64,000 bases of DNA from Tachypleus tridentatus (GCF_004210375.1 NC_134835.1:71702447-71766446); one strand, 5' to 3'. Shown: positions 1 to 12,205, counted from the first letter of the stretch. Notes: generated from the letters alone by a model not told the origin. Translations and numbers: made by a program.

Positions 1-229
1 TTATATCAAGCATCTACATATTTATTTGTACAATGAGACGGGTTCTATGGACATCATGAATGATTTATAAGAACAGCAAACAATTTTATCATGCACCTGT
101 AGAAAGATGCATAATCAAAATTTTACGTATCACAACAAAACTTATCAAAATATATATATAATGACAAAATATAACATCAAATTATCACAAATAGCGTTTG
201 TTACATTATATTAATTCATATTAAACATT

Positions 230-1260
230 AAGTGCTTGGTTGGTCCTTGTCATACTCTAACAACCTTCTCAAGGTAACATGGCATGCTGCTGATGTACTT
301 ATTGATGGAATCCACCTTGATTTCATCCCACTTTGTCACTAAAGATCACTGCAATTCAGCTACAGTACATGATTTAGGATCTTAAGTAGTTTTTGATTTG
401 TTCATTTTTGCCCAACAGTTTTCAATGGGACTATAATCTGGAGAATTTGCTGGCCATGGCAATATTGTAACGTCCCCTTGATCACGATCATTCTGCACAA
501 TACACGAAGTGTTGGCAGCAGCATTATCATCCTGGTACAAATAGTTATTGCTAAACCTTACCCTAGAATATGGCAGTAATAGCATATCCATGTGGTGCCT
601 GAAAGATTCGTCAATGACGTTTCCCTGAAGGATGTGAAGAGCGGTTTTTCATCATGGTGGATAACCGTTCAAACATGTACTGCACCAACTTCTGTGTGTT
701 CCACGTAGATAAGAACGTCTTCCTTCATCTGTTCTTCAGAAAAACGGCGAACACGATTCTTGCCATCAGCTTTAACAAGACGGAAGCACGATTTATCTGG
801 AAAGATGGCACCTCCCCAATATCCTAATTGTAACACTTTTATGCTGTCTTACACGACTAACATGATGACAGAGGTGACTTCTGATTAATATCGGTTCACA
901 GCTGGCTCTTTTTGAAAAATAACCTTATTTGGACAATCTTCTACTCAGCGTGATTTTGAATATAATGATGTATTTATGGCATTTCTATCATAAGGTTTTG
1001 AAAGATTTTTTTTTTGTATCTTAACGTGTTAACCCGATCAAAACGCGGTCGTTTTAGATATTATTGTTTCGTAGTCCACCAGTTTAATTTCCTGTAACAA
1101 AGTTTCCTGTGGTCTGATGACGTTTTCGAATTCTTGATACAGTACATTGGTGTACCAAACTGTTCTTGCTATTTCCGTTTGGTTTTTACAATTTCTGGAC
1201 GGTTGAACAGTTTGACGTCTTATAACTTTTGGCACATGACGAGGCACGACACTACACCAA
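230..1260 (-). mobile_element. Decayed Tc1/mariner-like DNA transposon
   Basis: Read on the minus strand, broken frames give transposase-like blocks: FPDKSCFRLVKADGKNRVRR around 730-815, then GNVIDESFRHHMDMLLL around 580-640, then YLYQDDNAAANTSCIV and ILPWPANSPDYSPIENCW around 405-545. QDDN and SPDYSPIEN match the second catalytic aspartate region and the terminal acidic region (IEN) of Tc1-type DDE transposases. Stops and frame changes (for example after GAVHV near 667) show it is dead. The N-terminal part (1038-1247) is open but carries no clear motif. Ends are approximate because I could not match terminal inverted repeats. Confidence 0.7.
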
Positions 1261-1352
1261 ATACAGAGAAACTGGCTGAACAGAGCATTGATCTGTTTTG
1301 AAAAAAAATATTACACTAAAAGCACACCCTTTTTATTCAAAACAGGTGTGTA

Positions 1353-2239
1353 CGAGGGATGTTCAAAAAATACGCGGACTGACGTCATAAAACAAAATGT
1401 ACTATATTTAGAAGTTACAGGTCTGGGACCCCTTCAAGGTACTCTCCTCCCCAACGCACACACTTATCCCAACGGTGTTTACACTTGTTGAAACAGTCCT
1501 GGTACGCTTCTTTTGTAATGTCCTCCAGCTCCTTCGTCGCATTTGCCTTAATCTCGGGAATCGTCTCAAATCTTCTTCCTTTCAAGGGTCTTTTGAGTTT
1601 GGGGAACAAGAAAACATCGCAAGGAGCAAGGTCAGGTGAGTAGGGGGGTGGGGAAGAACAGTGATCGAGCGTTTGGCCAAAAACTCACGAGTTCTGAGGC
1701 ACACATTTCGCAGCAACGCGGTGCATCTTCAATTTTTCGGTCAAAATCTCGTAACAAGATCCAACTGATATCCCAAACTCTTCAGCAAGCTCCCTAACAG
1801 TCAGACGTTGATTTGCTCGCACCAGGGTGTTAATTTTGTCGACGTGTGGGTCGTCAGTTGACGTGGAAGGACGTCCAGGACGCTCATCATCTTCAATGGA
1901 CTGTCGACCATCCTTAAAACGTTCATGCCACTTGAAACATGCCGTACGCTTCATAGCAACATCACCGTAAGCCGTGTTAAGCATAGCAAAAGTTTCAGTC
2001 GCATATTTTCCAAGTTTAACACAAAATTTCACAGCAAGTCGTTGCTCCTTCAGGTCATTCATTCTGAAATCCGCCAAACGAAAAAATCGTAGCTAATACA
2101 CAAATGAAGATATCTGCAATCGGGAAATGGCGTCGTAATCAGCTGATCTATGCGAACCTAGCGACACCAAGCGGATTCCACTGGAACCAACTGGAGCCGC
2201 GCAATTCAAACAGTCCGCGTATTTTTTGAACAGACCTCG
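1353..2239 (-). mobile_element. Internally deleted mariner element with intact terminal repeats
   Basis: The ends form a 29-bp terminal inverted repeat (1353-1381 and 2211-2239, 27 of 29 matching; core TTCAAAAAATACGCGGACTG) flanked on both sides by TA (1351-1352 and 2240-2241), the target-site duplication of Tc1/mariner elements. At 887 bp it is shorter than the usual 1.3 kb because the middle of the transposase gene is missing. It could move only if an intact transposase recognised its ends. Confidence 0.88.
1415..2077 (-). pseudogene. Mariner transposase, catalytic core deleted
   Basis: The N-terminal 130 residues (1685-2077) are open: MADFRMNDLKEQRLAVKFCV, then YATETFAMLNTAYGD, KRTACFKWHERFKDGR and ERPGRPSTSTDD, the paired helix-turn-helix DNA-binding region of mariner transposases, up to MHRVAAKCVPQ. 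There the frame jumps to the C-terminal part: EFLAKRSITVLPHPPYS region (about 1640-1690), the SPDLAPCD motif carrying the third catalytic aspartate, and FPKLKRPLKGRRFETI to the stop near 1415. The stretch with the first two aspartates, roughly 130 residues, is absent. Cannot be catalytically active. Confidence 0.85.
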
Positions 2240-2241
2240 TA

Positions 2242-2696
2242 TATGTATTTTGACGTACAAATAACAGTTCACAAGTGTTTTCTACTGATCGTATGCCACT
2301 CTTTCTGTTACTACCCGGGCATTTTACTCAATAACTACTTCATGTATGTAAACAATAACATAGATACAGAACAGTATGGAAACATTTTGGCCAAGCCTAC
2401 ATATACCAAAAACTAGAAATTCTTATCACTTTAACCCTATTTTTGCCTCCCTCATCTTGGAGATGGACGAAACTATGTCAAGGAGTTGTGTGAAATATCC
2501 GTAATCCAGTACACTAACCAATAGATCACGCCTCATTCTAACGTAGTAACATTCAACAGAAGTTTAGAATAAATGAAATATGACAGGAAATGACAATTTT
2601 CTGCCTTCGTACCTTAAAATGAGCATGAAAGATATTAAAATGTATATTAGGATATGAAGTTAGTAGGTTTTCATGGTTGAGATTCATTTCAAAATT
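2242..2696. other. Non-coding stretch, no feature seen
   Basis: AT-rich, no sustained open frame and no recognisable repeat between the mariner and the first SINE. Confidence 0.5.
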
Positions 2697-2971
2697 GGCC
2701 CGGCATGGCAGGTGGGTTAAGGCGTGCGACTCGTAATCTGAGGGTCTCGGGTTTGCATCCCTGTCGCGCCAAACATGCTCGCCCTTTCAGCCGTGGGGGC
2801 GTTATAATGTTACGGCCAATCCTACTATTCGTTGGTAAAAGAGTAGCCCACGAATTGGCGGTGGGTGGTGATGATTAGCACCCTTCCCTCTAGTCTTACA
2901 CTTCTAGATTAGGGACGGCTAGCACATATAGCCCTCGTGTAGCTTTGCGCGAAATTCAAAAACAAACAAAC
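2697..2971 (+). repeat. SINE-1 copy (tRNA-derived, full length)
   Basis: The main short interspersed repeat of the window. Parts in order: a tRNA-like head (GGCCCGGCATGG, A-box-like TGG..GGTTAAGGCG, CGT in the anticodon position, B box GGGTTTGCATCCC), a middle (CATGCTCGCCCTTTCAGCCG, then CCCACTATTCGTTGGTAAAA), a conserved core (TGGTGATGA...CTTCCCTCTAGTCTTACACT), AATTAGGGACGGCTAGC, and a 3' end ATAGCCCTCGTGTAGCTTTG followed by an AAAC-rich tail. Full length is about 275-285 bp. RNA polymerase III promoter boxes are visible but this head is not a functional tRNA. Confidence 0.9.
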
Positions 2972-2973
2972 AT

Positions 2974-4360
2974 TCCTAAATTACTTTCAGTTTTATCACA
3001 TTCGGTTATAACAAAGTTCGTACAACTTTAACAAAGGTCAGTTCTACTCACAAGCCACTGAAACTGAACATGTGCGATCAACATGATTTTTTATGATAGA
3101 TTCAAGGTTTATTGGTTTCTACTGCATGTAGAATTTTGTTTCTGTTAAAATCGCAACATTTAAATCACAGAACTCTTCATACCGATTAATAATTATGGCC
3201 TGATAAATATAACATCATTAAAACTATATAATATGTTAAATTGTTATATGCGAATATTTTAACTGCTTATTTCATCCCTACGTTTATACAAAGATTTAAT
3301 TTCTTTAAAAAACGATGAGTAGACTTGTGAGAACGAAAAAAGTATGATCAATTTTAACTTTATTTTTAATTCTTAGGTACCTAGAAAAATGTTAAGTGTT
3401 TCAAAGAAACTGACAGGAACTTTATCGGTATGTGCTGCTATCTATCGACTTGTTGTAAAAGTATTATGAATCTTAAAGCTTGTACTTTTTGAATATCTGT
3501 AAAAGCATCGGGCGTGATAAAACTTCCTATGAACAATAATTAAGTGAAAACGTCAGACACCTAATAACGATATTGTTAATGCAATATTTTGTGTTGCATC
3601 TATTATAATTTTCAGAAAATTATGTAGGTTGATTTAGGTAAGCAACAGATAATGATTTTAGGCCTTACAATTATTTGATAACAATGCCAAAAGTGTTGGT
3701 ATTCATGAAAGAGTTGAAAAAAACAACACGAAAATATAAAATGTATTATAATTGCTAGAAATTAATATATAGTATTAAAGTTGTCATCCCATACATAGAG
3801 TTGGGTTAAATTATTACACACTTTTTGTTTTCTCAACAGTATTTAATTTTTTAAGGAAGACAGATAGAAACACATTGGGAAGCACTTGCTGATCTATAAA
3901 TCCTGAATTTTATTATAGTTCAACAATGTGTAACAAATCAAGATTTACATTTTGTCAACAGACAATGTTTAACTGGTGACTGTATGATGCTTATTGACAA
4001 ATTATTGTTCGATTTACATTAAAACTTGCAAGTGAACCGTGATAAACGAAAATGTCTTGCTAGTGTTTAACTGCTTGCATACCTTATTATATAATGACTT
4101 TCCTCAGTGTTCAGTAGTATGCTGCTTTAAGTTGGCTCTTTTTTTTTTACCGAATGATTCGAAAATTATGTGGTTCTTATTGTTTATTGTTCTATTCAAT
4201 ATTTTCAGCCAGTAAAACTCTGAAAAGTTCTTGTTGCATTGCAGTATACAGCTTAGTCATTTTAGCTCGACGGATGTGATGGGAAAACACTTAATGTACA
4301 TCATGCATAACTGAAGTGTAATAGGATATGGGTGTTCCAGTTGGTGATCAAATAGCTCAT
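2974..4360. other. Non-coding stretch, no feature seen
   Basis: About 1.4 kb of AT-rich sequence with no open frame above 60 codons and no repeat family I recognise. Confidence 0.5.
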
Positions 4361-4363
4361 ACT

Positions 4364-4645
4364 GTTTGTTTGTTTTTGTTTTTGAATTTCACACAAAGCT
4401 ACTCGAGGGCTATCTGTGCTAGCCGTCCCTAATTTAGCAGTGTAAGACTAGAGGGAAGGCAGCTAGTCATCACCACCCACCGCCAACTCTTGGGCTACTC
4501 TTTTACCAACGAATAGTGGGATTGACCGTAACATTATAACGCACCCACGGCTGAAAAGGCGAGCATGTTTTGTACGACCGTGATTCGAACTCGCGACCAT
4601 CAGATTACGAGTCAAACGCCTTAACCCACCTGGCCATGACGGGCC
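4364..4645 (-). repeat. SINE-1 copy (full length)
   Basis: Reverse-oriented: begins with the complement of the AAAC tail (GTTTGTTTGTTTTTG) and ends with the complement of the head (CACCTGGCCATGACGGGCC). All blocks present, few differences from the others. Confidence 0.9.
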
Positions 4646-4647
4646 AG

Positions 4648-5370
4648 CTCATACTAATTTATTTCGTAAAAAATATGCCGAATGTAAACATAAGTAATCT
4701 ACGTCAGGAACAAAATAATTACTTGAGTTTAAGAAACAGAAGCAATGAGCATGTATATCAGGGGCTTGTTTGTTCCATGAGGTGAAAAACTTACTTCTTA
4801 TACGTGATTATTTAATAAGTAAACATTATATCTTACCTAGCGTATCAGTCAAATCATCATATCTTACCAAGTATTTCAGTCAAACTGCTAACACTAATTT
4901 AATCTAAATGAAAATTGAATAAATAATAATCATATCCTACCAAGTGAATCAGTCAAACTTCTAAAATTCATCACTTCTACATGTATTAAATAACAACATA
5001 TCCTACCAAATGTATCAGTCAATCTGCTAACATTCATCTCCACTTCATAGTTGAGTTCTAAGTCACAAATATCAAGGAAGCTTCTACAATGCAGATGTCC
5101 TTATGGTCTTTGAAGCGTTTTTCATATTGTCGTTTAAAATATATAAGAATTTAATATACAAGTTTCATATTCATATGAAAAATCAAGATAGAGGGCGCTA
5201 TAAATAATCTGTAACGAAATTAGAAAAACTTAAAAACAGATTTGAGATTAACATTGTTGTGATTTTATTTAATTTCATTACCAATTCATAAAAGACAAAG
5301 AATTGAAACTGTATTGCTTTGTAACAATAAAATATTACACTAAGTATGCATCATAGTAAAAGGGAACTAT
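4648..5370. other. Non-coding stretch with a degenerate 70-bp-spaced motif
   Basis: Contains about four loosely spaced copies of ATATC(T/C)TACCAA-(X)-GTATCAGTCAA (near 4830, 4857, 4930, 5000), a decayed tandem array with period about 65-75 bp. No coding potential. Confidence 0.45.
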
Positions 5371-5382
5371 ATTTTCAGACAG

Positions 5383-5505
5383 TTGTTGTTTTGAATTAAG
5401 CACAAAGCTACACCATAGGCTATCGGTGCTTTGCCCACCACGGGTATCGAAACCCGCTTTTTAGCGTTGTAAGTCCGCAGACATACCGCTGAGCCACTGG
5501 GGGGC
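5383..5505 (-). repeat. SINE-2 copy with target-site duplication
   Basis: Second family, about 123 bp. Read on the minus strand: CCCCAGTGGCTCAGCGGTAT head, CGGACTTACAACGCTAAAAA, a B-box-like GGTTTCGATACCC, TGGGCAAAGCACCGATAGCC and TAGCTTTGTGCTTAATTC plus a CAA-rich tail. It is flanked by a perfect 12-bp duplication ATTTTCAGACAG (5371-5382, 5506-5517), proving retroposition. Confidence 0.9.
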
Positions 5506-5517
5506 ATTTTCAGACAG

Positions 5518-6208
5518 AGAATGCTAGCAATGTACGTTTCAAAGTTCAAAACAATCGCAACAATAAAATAGTAAATTAATACAAGTTGGCGCAACTTTCG
5601 TACACACTTTTGTATCAGAAATATGATGAAACAATTGTTCCTTTTTTGGCAAAAAATAACAAACATTTTAAAGACTATATCTAAATCCTTTAAGATAAAA
5701 CCTACTTAAGAGATTAATTTGTTCTCTGTATTTTTCAAGGAATCATTCTACTGCTGTAAGTCAATAATCATGTTCTATACGCGGATTCAGATCTACTATA
5801 TTTAAAGAAACAAAACTCTGACTTCCTACTAACCAATTTTCGCAATTTTCAGGAAATTGGAAATAATCCTTAATAATTTTTGGAATATGAAATGGAAATA
5901 TTTTAATATGTCCAAAATGTTCATTAAATTTTTAATTACCTCTTACAATCGGTCGTCCCGAAATATTGGGAGATTTACAATACGGATATATTCACTTCAT
6001 GTTTCCAGCAATAATTTTTTAATATCTTTTGATTTATAAGTATTGAAAATGTAACACAATTTTCCTGACACATTATCTGTGGTTTAGGGTTTATTTCTTT
6101 AACAGGATCAAAACATGATTTCCCATTTACTAGGTATTCACCTTTATTTGAAACTTTATAAAATATTCTTTAAATCATCACTTTCTATTAAATTTATGTA
6201 GATATATA
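5518..6208. other. Non-coding stretch, no feature seen
   Basis: AT-rich; short open frames show no domain-like composition. Confidence 0.5.
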
Positions 6209-6210
6209 TA

Positions 6211-7753
6211 CACTACATGGACAAAAGTATGTAAAGACCCCCTTCTAATTAGTGGGTTTAGTTATTTCAGCCACACCCATTGCTAACAGGTGCGTAAAAT
6301 CAAGCATACAACCAAGCAATCTCTATAGATAAACATTGACAGTAGAATGGATCGTACTGAAGAGCTCAGTGACTTTAAACGTGGCACTGTCATAGGATGC
6401 CACCTTTCAAACAAGTCAGTTCGTCAAATTTATACCCTGCTAGGGCTGCCTCGGTCAACTGTAAGTGCTGTTATTGTGAAATCGAAACGTCTAGAAGCAA
6501 CAATAGTTCAGTCACGAAGAGGTAGGCCACTCACGCTCACTGAACGGGACCGTCGAATGCTGAAGCGCGTAGCGCGTTAAAGTCATCTGTCCACAGTTGC
6601 GACACTCACTCCTGACTCGTTCCAAACTGACTCGGAAAGCAACGTCAGCACAAGAACTGTTCGTCGGGATCTTCATGAAATGGGTTTCCATGGCCGAGCA
6701 GCCGCACACAAACCTAAGATCACCATGCACAATGTCAAGCGTCGCCTAGAGTGGTGTAAAGCACACCACCATTGGACTCTGGAGCAGTGGAAACGCGTTC
6801 TCCGGAGTGATGAATCACGTTTCACTATCTGACAGTCTGACAGACGAATCTGGGTTTGGCAGATGCCAGGGGAACACTACCTGTGTGAATGCATGGTGCC
6901 AACTGTAAAGTTTTGTGGCGGGGGGAATAATGGTATGGGGCTGTTTTTTATGGCTTGGGCTGGGCTCTTTAGTTCCAGTGAAGGGAAATCTTAATGCTAC
7001 AGCATACAATGACATTTTAGAACTGGCTCGGCATGGCCAAGTGTGTTAAAGCGTGCGGGTTTGAGGGTCGCGGGTTCGCATCCCCGTCGCGCCAAACATG
7101 CTCGCCCTTTCAGACGTGGGGGCGTTATAATGTTTCGGTCAATCCCACTATTCGTTGGTAAAAAAAGTAGCCCAAGAGTTGGCGGTGGGTGGTGATGACT
7201 AGCTGCCTTCCCTCTAGTCTTACACTACTAAATTAGGGAAGGCTAGCATAGATAGCCCTCGAGTAGCTTTGTGCGAAATTCAAAAAACAAACAAACAAAC
7301 AAAACAGACATTTTAAAAAAATTGTGTGCTTCCAATTTTGAGACAACAGCTTGGGAAAGACCCTTTATTGTTTCAGCATGACAATACCTCCATGCACATA
7401 GTGAGGTCCATGAAGATATGGTCTGCCGAAGCTGGTGTGAAAGAACTTTACTGGCCTGCACAGAGTCCTAACCCCATCGAATACCTTTGTGATGAATTGG
7501 AACGCTGACTGCGAGCCAGGCCTTCTCGCCCGAAATCAGTGCCCGACCTCACTAATGCTCTTGTTGCTGAATAGGAGCGAACCCCTGCAGCCATGTTCCA
7601 AAATCTAGTTTAAAGCTTCTCAGAAGAGTGGAGACTGTTACAGCAGCAAAGAAGGGACAAACTCTATATCAATGCCCATGGTTTTGAAATAAGATATTTA
7701 ACAGGAACATATGGGTGTTATGGTCGGGTGTGCACGTACTTTTAGTCATGCAA
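6211..7753 (+). mobile_element. Tc1-like DNA transposon, decayed and interrupted by a SINE
   Basis: The left end (CATGGACAAAAGTATGTAAA near 6216) and right end (complement of GTACTTTTAGTCATG near 7737) are imperfect inverted repeats with TA at the outer edges. Inside, on the plus strand, are an N-terminal DNA-binding part (6347-6580: TEELSDFKRGTVIGCHLSNK, then QSRRGRPLTLTERDRR) and a C-terminal part (7326-7508: LLFQHDNTSMH with the catalytic aspartate, AQSPNPIEYLCDELER with the final glutamate). Stops at 6578 and elsewhere, frameshifts and the SINE at 7020-7306 make it inactive. Confidence 0.85.
7020..7306 (+). repeat. SINE-1 copy nested in the Tc1 element
   Basis: Full-length SINE-1 with a slightly shortened anticodon arm. 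It is flanked by the 9-bp duplication GACATTTTA (7011-7019 and 7307-7315), and transposase sequence resumes directly after it, so it landed in an existing Tc1 copy. Confidence 0.92.
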
Positions 7754-7759
7754 TATATT

Positions 7760-8916
7760 TTCTGCAAGTTTTTTTATTAGGTTTATTCGTAGGAGTAAAT
7801 GTTAATTCAGTCGCTTATACTTCTATCACTTTTTTCTATTGTGAATTAATTTCTGCTAAACTAACAAACTTTCTAACCTTTCTGATCTTGTTTATCTAAT
7901 AAATTTTGGAACACTTTCATATTTTTCAAAAGTTCATACAATCTTTTTCTTACTTCCATTCTATTGAAGTTTCTCAGAGTTAATATTTCTTTTTTTCTTC
8001 TTGTATTTTTGTTGATTTTGAAAATATGTATCATTTTAAACCAACATCTTTAACATTTTCAACGCTAAAATCAGGGGTTCGCTTCAACAGATAGTCCTTT
8101 GTGGCTTTGCAACAAGGAAACACACAACACACACTCTAACACTTCATCTAGTGTTGTTTCTGTTTCTATCACTTCTTTTTTATTTCTTGTTTTGTAATAT
8201 GAACTATTTTGTCCTTTTTTTACAACCAATCTCTTATGAATCTTCACTTCTGTTTGTAATAATTTCCCTTTAAAGTTTATTTCCTTTATCTGGATTTTCT
8301 TTATCTTTCTTTAATGTTTCTATGTTTCCTTTCGTTGCCATTTTTCATTATTATTAACTCTCTTACATTCTGCATACATCATTCTAATATTCTATCAGTG
8401 CTTCAAGCGTCTATTTATCTTCGTCCTTTTATTAAATAAATTCCAGATTTTTGAGTTAATTTCCGTAAATTTCAACTTTTGATTTTCTGTTTTAATTTTC
8501 ATAGCTTCAGTTTTTACTCCGAACTTTCCCTGTCTTATCTCGTTTTCACTTAATTTTTGTTCATTTTAAGTAACTTAATTAATTTTTTACGAAAATCGAG
8601 AGGTATTATTGGAGGATCCTTTTCAATCGCATTTTTTCCATAATTTATTTAATTTTTCAACTTTCATTGTGGGGCATAAGTTATTAAAAGGGATGTATTT
8701 GTTCGTAATTTGTTAGTTTTTGAGAGAAAGATTTGTCAGTGCAATTATTTCTTGTATGTTGTTGACCAGTCTTAAGTTAATGTGATAGCATATTTTTTGT
8801 ATATGTTATGGTAAATGTTGTAATCGTGATTAATGATTTCCCACGTAAATACATGTTGAACGAATAGAAATATTGGAAACTCTTAAGAGTGTAATTGTTA
8901 TAATGCTTCAACCTAA
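7760..8916. other. T-rich non-coding stretch with a short SINE-3 fragment
   Basis: The plus strand is strongly pyrimidine-rich from about 7760 to 8560 (many TTTCT runs). A degraded SINE-3 piece (CTAAAATCAGGGGTTCG, then GATAGTCCTTTGTGGCTTTG) lies at about 8064-8135. No gene seen. Confidence 0.5.
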
Positions 8917-9072
8917 CATTAAAGTTGTCAAAACAATTATACGAAACCAGTACACCCATAGCGCTCATCGTAATTGTAAAAATATGACAGCAAGATACCA
9001 TATGTTAGATTACAACAACTGTCTATTACAAATGTGTACTGGTTTCGTATAATTGTTTTGACAACTTTAATG
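8917..9072. repeat. Perfect 39-bp inverted repeat with 78-bp spacer
   Basis: Arm 8917-8955 (CATTAAAGTTGTCAAAACAA...) is exactly complementary to arm 9034-9072. The spacer codes for nothing recognisable. It could be a foldback or MITE-like element or a local inverted duplication. Confidence 0.9.
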
Positions 9073-9410
9073 CCATTCCTTGTACTTATTATTTCATCTC
9101 ATCCTATAGGAAAACTGTCGTAAAGTTTGTATGAATATTTAATAATTTATGTAGTTTCCCAAAATCAATTAACTTTCTTTGTCGTCAAAAGTGGTCACAA
9201 AAGGTACAGTCAGTCTTACTTGCATGTTTTTCCAAAGTCTTATAGCTTTGCTGGAGAATTGTCATCCAATGAAATATTTTGTATTCACATATATTTCAAT
9301 TTATTTTGTTGAAATTGCTAATAAATTGAGTGAAAAGTTTCTTAATTTGTAAAAAAAAAAATCGGTATTCTTTCTTGTCTGCATTAAAGCTTACTCAACT
9401 TTTCCTTAAC

Positions 9411-9537
9411 CTATTTGTTTGTTTGTTCTTAAGAACAAATCTACACAACAAGCAATATGTGTTGTGTCCATCAAGGGTATTCTAACCCACGTTTTGGCAT
9501 TATAATCCTTCAACTTTATCGCTGAGCTACTGGAGGG
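9411..9537 (-). repeat. SINE-2 copy, diverged
   Basis: Recognisable by AACAAATCTACACAACAAGC, GGGTATTCTAACCCACGTTT and the head complement GCTGAGCTACTGGAGGG; clearly older than the 5383 copy. Confidence 0.7.
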
Positions 9538-9772
9538 TTCACTGACCTGGAAAGTTTCTTTGGGTTGCATATAGATGTCTCTGTCGTTAATTTGGTGGAA
9601 ATTGTGAAACACATTTCCAGTATTAATGTCTTATTCTATTTACGAATAGAATGAAAAACCGAAACCATCCACGGAAAGACGCCATTTGCAGCTCTTTCAA
9701 ACACTTTCAAGAATTTTGGCTGTCGAACCATAACCATACAGGTTATCGATATCAGTGAAACTAAACAGAAGG

Positions 9773-10043
9773 GGCCTGGCATGGCCAAGCGCGTAAGGCG
9801 TGAGACTCGTAATTCGAGGGTCGCGAGTTCGCGCCCGCGCCGCGCTAAACATGCTCGCCCTCCCAGCCGTGGGGGTGTATAATGTGACGGTCAATCACTA
9901 TTCGTTGGTAAAAGAGTAGCCCAAGAGTAGGCGGTGGGTGTGATGACTAGTTGCCTTCCCTCTAGTCTTACACTGCTAAATTAGGGACGGCTAGCACAGA
10001 TAGCCCTCGAGTAGCTTTGTGCGAAACTCCAAAACAAACAAAA
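9773..10043 (+). repeat. SINE-1 copy with target-site duplication
   Basis: Near full length. Flanked by a 13-bp duplication ACTAAACAGAAGG (9760-9772 and 10044-10056). The head begins GGCCTGGCATGGCCAAGCGC with a shortened D-arm. Confidence 0.92.
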
Positions 10044-10056
10044 ACTAAACAGAAGG

Positions 10057-11278
10057 ATTCGTGTCACTCCTTAGTTTCATATCAAACAGCTAACATAAGT
10101 AAAGTAAACGTTTTCAATATGCGTCGTTCTCAGAAGGGTGCGGAATTTATATTTTAACCTAAAAAACATAGTTTTGAAAAATATTTATTTAACTTTGTTA
10201 TAAAGTATTATTTTGTAACACGTGTTAATCTAGCCTCTCATTCATTTAATGAACATAACATAATTATTTATCACTGTTTTTCTTATTATAATAATTCTTG
10301 ACACATCTTATAATAATAATAAGTATAATTCTTAAGTTTAGACAATTTATTATTAATTATTAATACCTGATTTTAGTAAATAACGTACTGACGTAAGGCT
10401 CCCAGTGGTTTAACTGTACGTTTTAATGTTCACAACGCCAACAGCCAGTTATATCGGTGGTAGACAAAGCACAGATGACTAGTTATGTAGTTCTACGCAC
10501 AACCACAAACAAATTACAAATTAACGTCAGTTGATATTGCATTAGTCAAGCACTGTACTGAGAACTAAAAGTTATAACACGTTAGATATCTCATAGGAAG
10601 CTTAATGTTCAGAACATTTCATCTACCAAGCATATCCAAGAAAATCCTGTTTGAAAGATAAAAAAAACAAGTCCGTAATAAACTTTGTTCACCAGATAAT
10701 TAGTTGGATGAAATCAGAAATAGTAATAAAGTTTAAATACAAAAAATAAGCACACACACATATATATACTGTTGTAATATTCTTTTCTCGTACCACCATA
10801 TTGTTGATACAAATTAATAATGTTCTGAAAATCACGAAATTCAATGAGAATTTTTCTTTGTCTACTGATTTATTTAACATTACTGTCACCGACACAGAAT
10901 TCATTTTTCTCTCTTTAGTGGTTTATCTGATGCTTTAATACATGTATTTTTATGGTTTTTCTAAATCTTTGACGACGATTCATCAGATAGTTTGATAAGT
11001 GGCGCAAAAAGTAGTTAGAATTACCACCATGAAATTAGATATGATAAACTTGACACTCCTACAGATCGTTCTATGGTTCCCTTCTTATAACTGTTTAAAA
11101 TGTGCGTAGATTCAAGTACTTTAGTTGAACCAAAAATGGTTATAATTACCACCAAATAATTTGAGAAGATAAACTTAACTCATGTAAGAAACCAGTTTAA
11201 GACTCCTGGTAATTGTTGAGGTGGTTTGAGCTATAATCGACGTATTTATCTGTATATGTGGATTTACTGTCAATTGAT
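10057..11278. other. Non-coding stretch, no feature seen
   Basis: AT-rich, no domain-like open frame. Confidence 0.5.
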
Positions 11279-11402
11279 GTGTGTGTGTGTTTTATTATGA
11301 CAAAGCCATATAGGGCTATCTACTAAGTCCATTGAGGGAAATCGAACCCCTGATTTTAGCATTTTAAATCCGTAGACTTACTGCTGTACTAGCGAGGGAC
11401 GT
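11279..11402 (-). repeat. SINE-3 copy
   Basis: Third family, about 120 bp. On the minus strand: CCCTCGCTAGTACAGCAGTA, GTAAGTCTACGGATTTAAAA, a B-box-like AGGGGTTCGATTTCCC, then GATAGCCCTATATGGCTTTG and a CA-rich tail (the complement of GTGTGTGTGTTTTA at 11280). Confidence 0.8.
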
Positions 11403-12090
11403 GTGTCTCGGTAACATCACGTCAATAAATAGACGTTTGCTGTGACCATATTGGAAATTTATTGTCAAGATATCAAAGACATATCCCTCGTTAAGAGTGT
11501 TCTTTTGAAATGTTTCACTTCTTGGAAGTTTTGTAACGTTTAACCTATTGTTGGAATATAAAGGATTGTGACGTTAGTGAGAGGCTGGAAACATCGAAGC
11601 TGGTCATTAGCTATTGTGAGGTTTTCGTTGCTGTTTTTATAATACAAACTAAGTGGACAGAGTTATTGACAGGCGAGAATATCTTAAAAGTTAATAGTGA
11701 TTCTATAAAAGACCATCATAATAGCGATGTGGGATATCTGATCGTCACAACTTTACTTAAATAGGTATTGAGACAAAAATAAATTTGGTCTAATAAGTTA
11801 TTAATGAGTGTGAATTTGTTATTACATCACAGTAAAACTGATAAACATTTTAATCACACCGTATTTTATTGGGCCAATAACATTTGGTGTGATTGAAACT
11901 ATTATTAGTTTTTTACGAATTCCAATAAAAACATAGAGCGCATTCATTCACTTCGTATTTTTGATTTTGTTAGTGAATATTAATATTGTAAATACGTGAT
12001 ATGCAAAAGTATAGTTAATCCGACACACCAAAATATTCTACTGTGTAGATAAAGATTTTACTGTGTGGTTATTACAATTGCTATCAAAGT
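11403..12090. other. Non-coding stretch, no feature seen
   Basis: No open frame of note and no recognised repeat. Confidence 0.5.
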
Positions 12091-12092
12091 AC

Positions 12093-12205
12093 ATACAATC
12101 CATAGATACAATATCCATAGATACAATCTCATAGATACAATATCCATAGATACAATCTCATAGATACAATATCCATAGATACAATATCTATGGATACAAT
12201 ATCAC
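12093..12205. repeat. Short tandem repeat, about 15-16 bp unit, seven copies
   Basis: Alternating units CCATAGATACAATAT and TCATAGATACAATC, the last one changed to CTATGGATACAATAT. Confidence 0.85.
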
